DNA from: Alistipes sp.
GTDB taxonomy: Bacteria; Bacteroidota; Bacteroidia; Bacteroidales; Rikenellaceae
Assembly: GCA_017559615.1 (NCBI GenBank)
Contig: JAFYRB010000101.1
Coordinates: 1-5,954, forward strand
Reading direction: 5' to 3'
Length of the DNA stretch: 5,954 bases
In this document: positions 5,575-5,954 of the stretch, one piece after another
Layout: the number at the start of each line of letters is the position of its first letter
How positions within the stretch are numbered: position 1 is the first letter of the stretch
Program-made: the position numbers and the translations under genes
Notes under the pieces: model-generated
The model's input: the letters and a program-made list of their open reading frames with translations, nothing else
Told to the model about the DNA's origin: nothing
Database searches by the model: none

Positions 5575-5954
5575 ATGGCAACAATTGATTTATCAAAGTA
5601 CGGTATTGTAGACGTACAGGAGATTGTTTACAATCCTTCGTATGAGACTCTCTTCGAGGAGGAGACTAAGGAGGGCCTTACTGGTTTCGACAAGGGTGTT
5701 GTAACCGAGATGGGCGCTGTGAACGTAATGACTGGTGAGTACACTGGCCGTTCACCTAAGGATAAGTTCTTCGTAATGGATGAGACTACTAAGGATACTA
5801 TCTGGTGGACATCTGACGAGTATAAGAACGATAACAAGCCTGTAACAGAGGCTGCTTGGGCAGAGTTGAAGAAGTTGGCTGCACAGGAGCTCTCTTCAAA
5901 GAAGCTCTACGTAGTTGATACTTTCTGTGGTGCTAACGAGAACACTCGTCTTAA
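5575..5954 (+). CDS. pckA: Phosphoenolpyruvate carboxykinase (ATP type), N-terminal part; 3' end beyond the window
   Basis: Interconverts oxaloacetate plus ATP with PEP, CO2 and ADP in the cytoplasm. In succinate- and propionate-forming gut anaerobes it often runs toward oxaloacetate, gaining ATP. The 126 complete codons present begin [11 protein letters not shown] and carry the conserved substrate-binding stretch [13 protein letters not shown] (residues 53-65), whose Arg contacts oxaloacetate/PEP in the family. The later [14 protein letters not shown] matches the usual YVVD-x-F-x-GA region. That is about a quarter of a normal protein of about 535 residues; the P-loop and metal site are outside the window. 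The terminal TTAA is not an in-frame stop: CTT is the last codon and AA begins the next. An AGGA lies only 2 nt before the ATG, too close for ordinary Shine-Dalgarno use. Codon choice (GAG, AAG, CGT, GCT) is strongly biased, as expected for high expression, and it agrees with the consensus promoter and leader upstream. Confidence 0.95.
   Translation, partial: MATIDLSKYGIVDVQEIVYNPSYETLFEEETKEGLTGFDKGVVTEMGAVNVMTGEYTGRSPKDKFFVMDETTKDTIWWTSDEYKNDNKPVTEAAWAELKKLAAQELSSKKLYVVDTFCGANENTRL

Noticed and set aside
5628..5837. - strand 69-codon frame in the pckA region
   Set aside because: It is antisense to the conserved N-terminus of PckA; it has no independent support.
5951..5954. TTAA at the right edge as a stop codon for pckA
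   Set aside because: In frame the bases are CTT AA, so the TAA is out of frame and the gene simply runs off the window.
1..5954. CRISPR array, insertion sequence, phage, toxin-antitoxin or defence system
   Set aside because: No regularly spaced repeats, transposase, integrase, or defence-type domains were seen; every gene of good quality is a known metabolic, membrane or transcription family.

Overview
The window reads as chromosomal housekeeping and accessory DNA from a Bacteroidales-type bacterium (phylum Bacteroidota). Two things support this. Three promoters match the phylum's sigma-ABfr form (TTTG, 19 nt, TAnnTTTG), all with the same -7 box TACCTTTG, and start codons lack Shine-Dalgarno sequences at normal spacing. 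The gene set (B12 methylmalonyl-CoA mutase, ATP-dependent PEP carboxykinase, secreted GH20 hexosaminidase) also fits a gut fermenter of the Bacteroides/Alistipes/Prevotella kind; I cannot settle the genus from this sequence.

Layout, left to right. (1) 1-1104, +: C-terminal half of the large subunit of methylmalonyl-CoA mutase (mutB), cut by the window edge, ending at a bidirectional hairpin terminator at 1121-1164. (2) 1189-1779, -: a six-helix DUF308/HdeD-like membrane protein, convergent with mutB. (3) 1780-1922: divergent intergenic region with an AT-rich inverted repeat and a consensus promoter. (4) 1923-3512, +: secreted GH20 beta-N-acetylhexosaminidase with all the expected active-site motifs. 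(5) 3535-3580: a perfect 20-bp-stem bidirectional terminator. (6) 3592-4068, -: transcription elongation factor GreA, preceded by a leader of about 150 nt and a consensus promoter at 4222-4252. (7) 4310-5353, +: a two-HKD phospholipase D/cardiolipin synthase B-like enzyme with codon use unlike its neighbours. (8) 5354-5574: gene-free DNA holding A/T tracts, a promoter and a leader hairpin. (9) 5575-5954, +: N-terminal part of phosphoenolpyruvate carboxykinase (pckA), cut by the right edge.

All genes look like single transcription units separated by terminators or divergent promoters, so no operon spans the window. The two edge genes belong to one fermentation route: PckA can fix CO2 onto PEP to feed the reductive branch to succinate, and MutB carries succinyl-CoA on to methylmalonyl-CoA and propionate. 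The genes between them serve other jobs: glycan trimming in the periplasm or at the surface, transcript cleavage, and phospholipid metabolism.

I found no CRISPR array, insertion sequence, phage gene, tRNA, rRNA or convincing undescribed multi-gene system. The points most worth a second look are regulatory: the shared promoter form, the related terminator cores, the greA leader and its tight divergent promoter arrangement, and the A-tract and hairpin region ahead of pckA.
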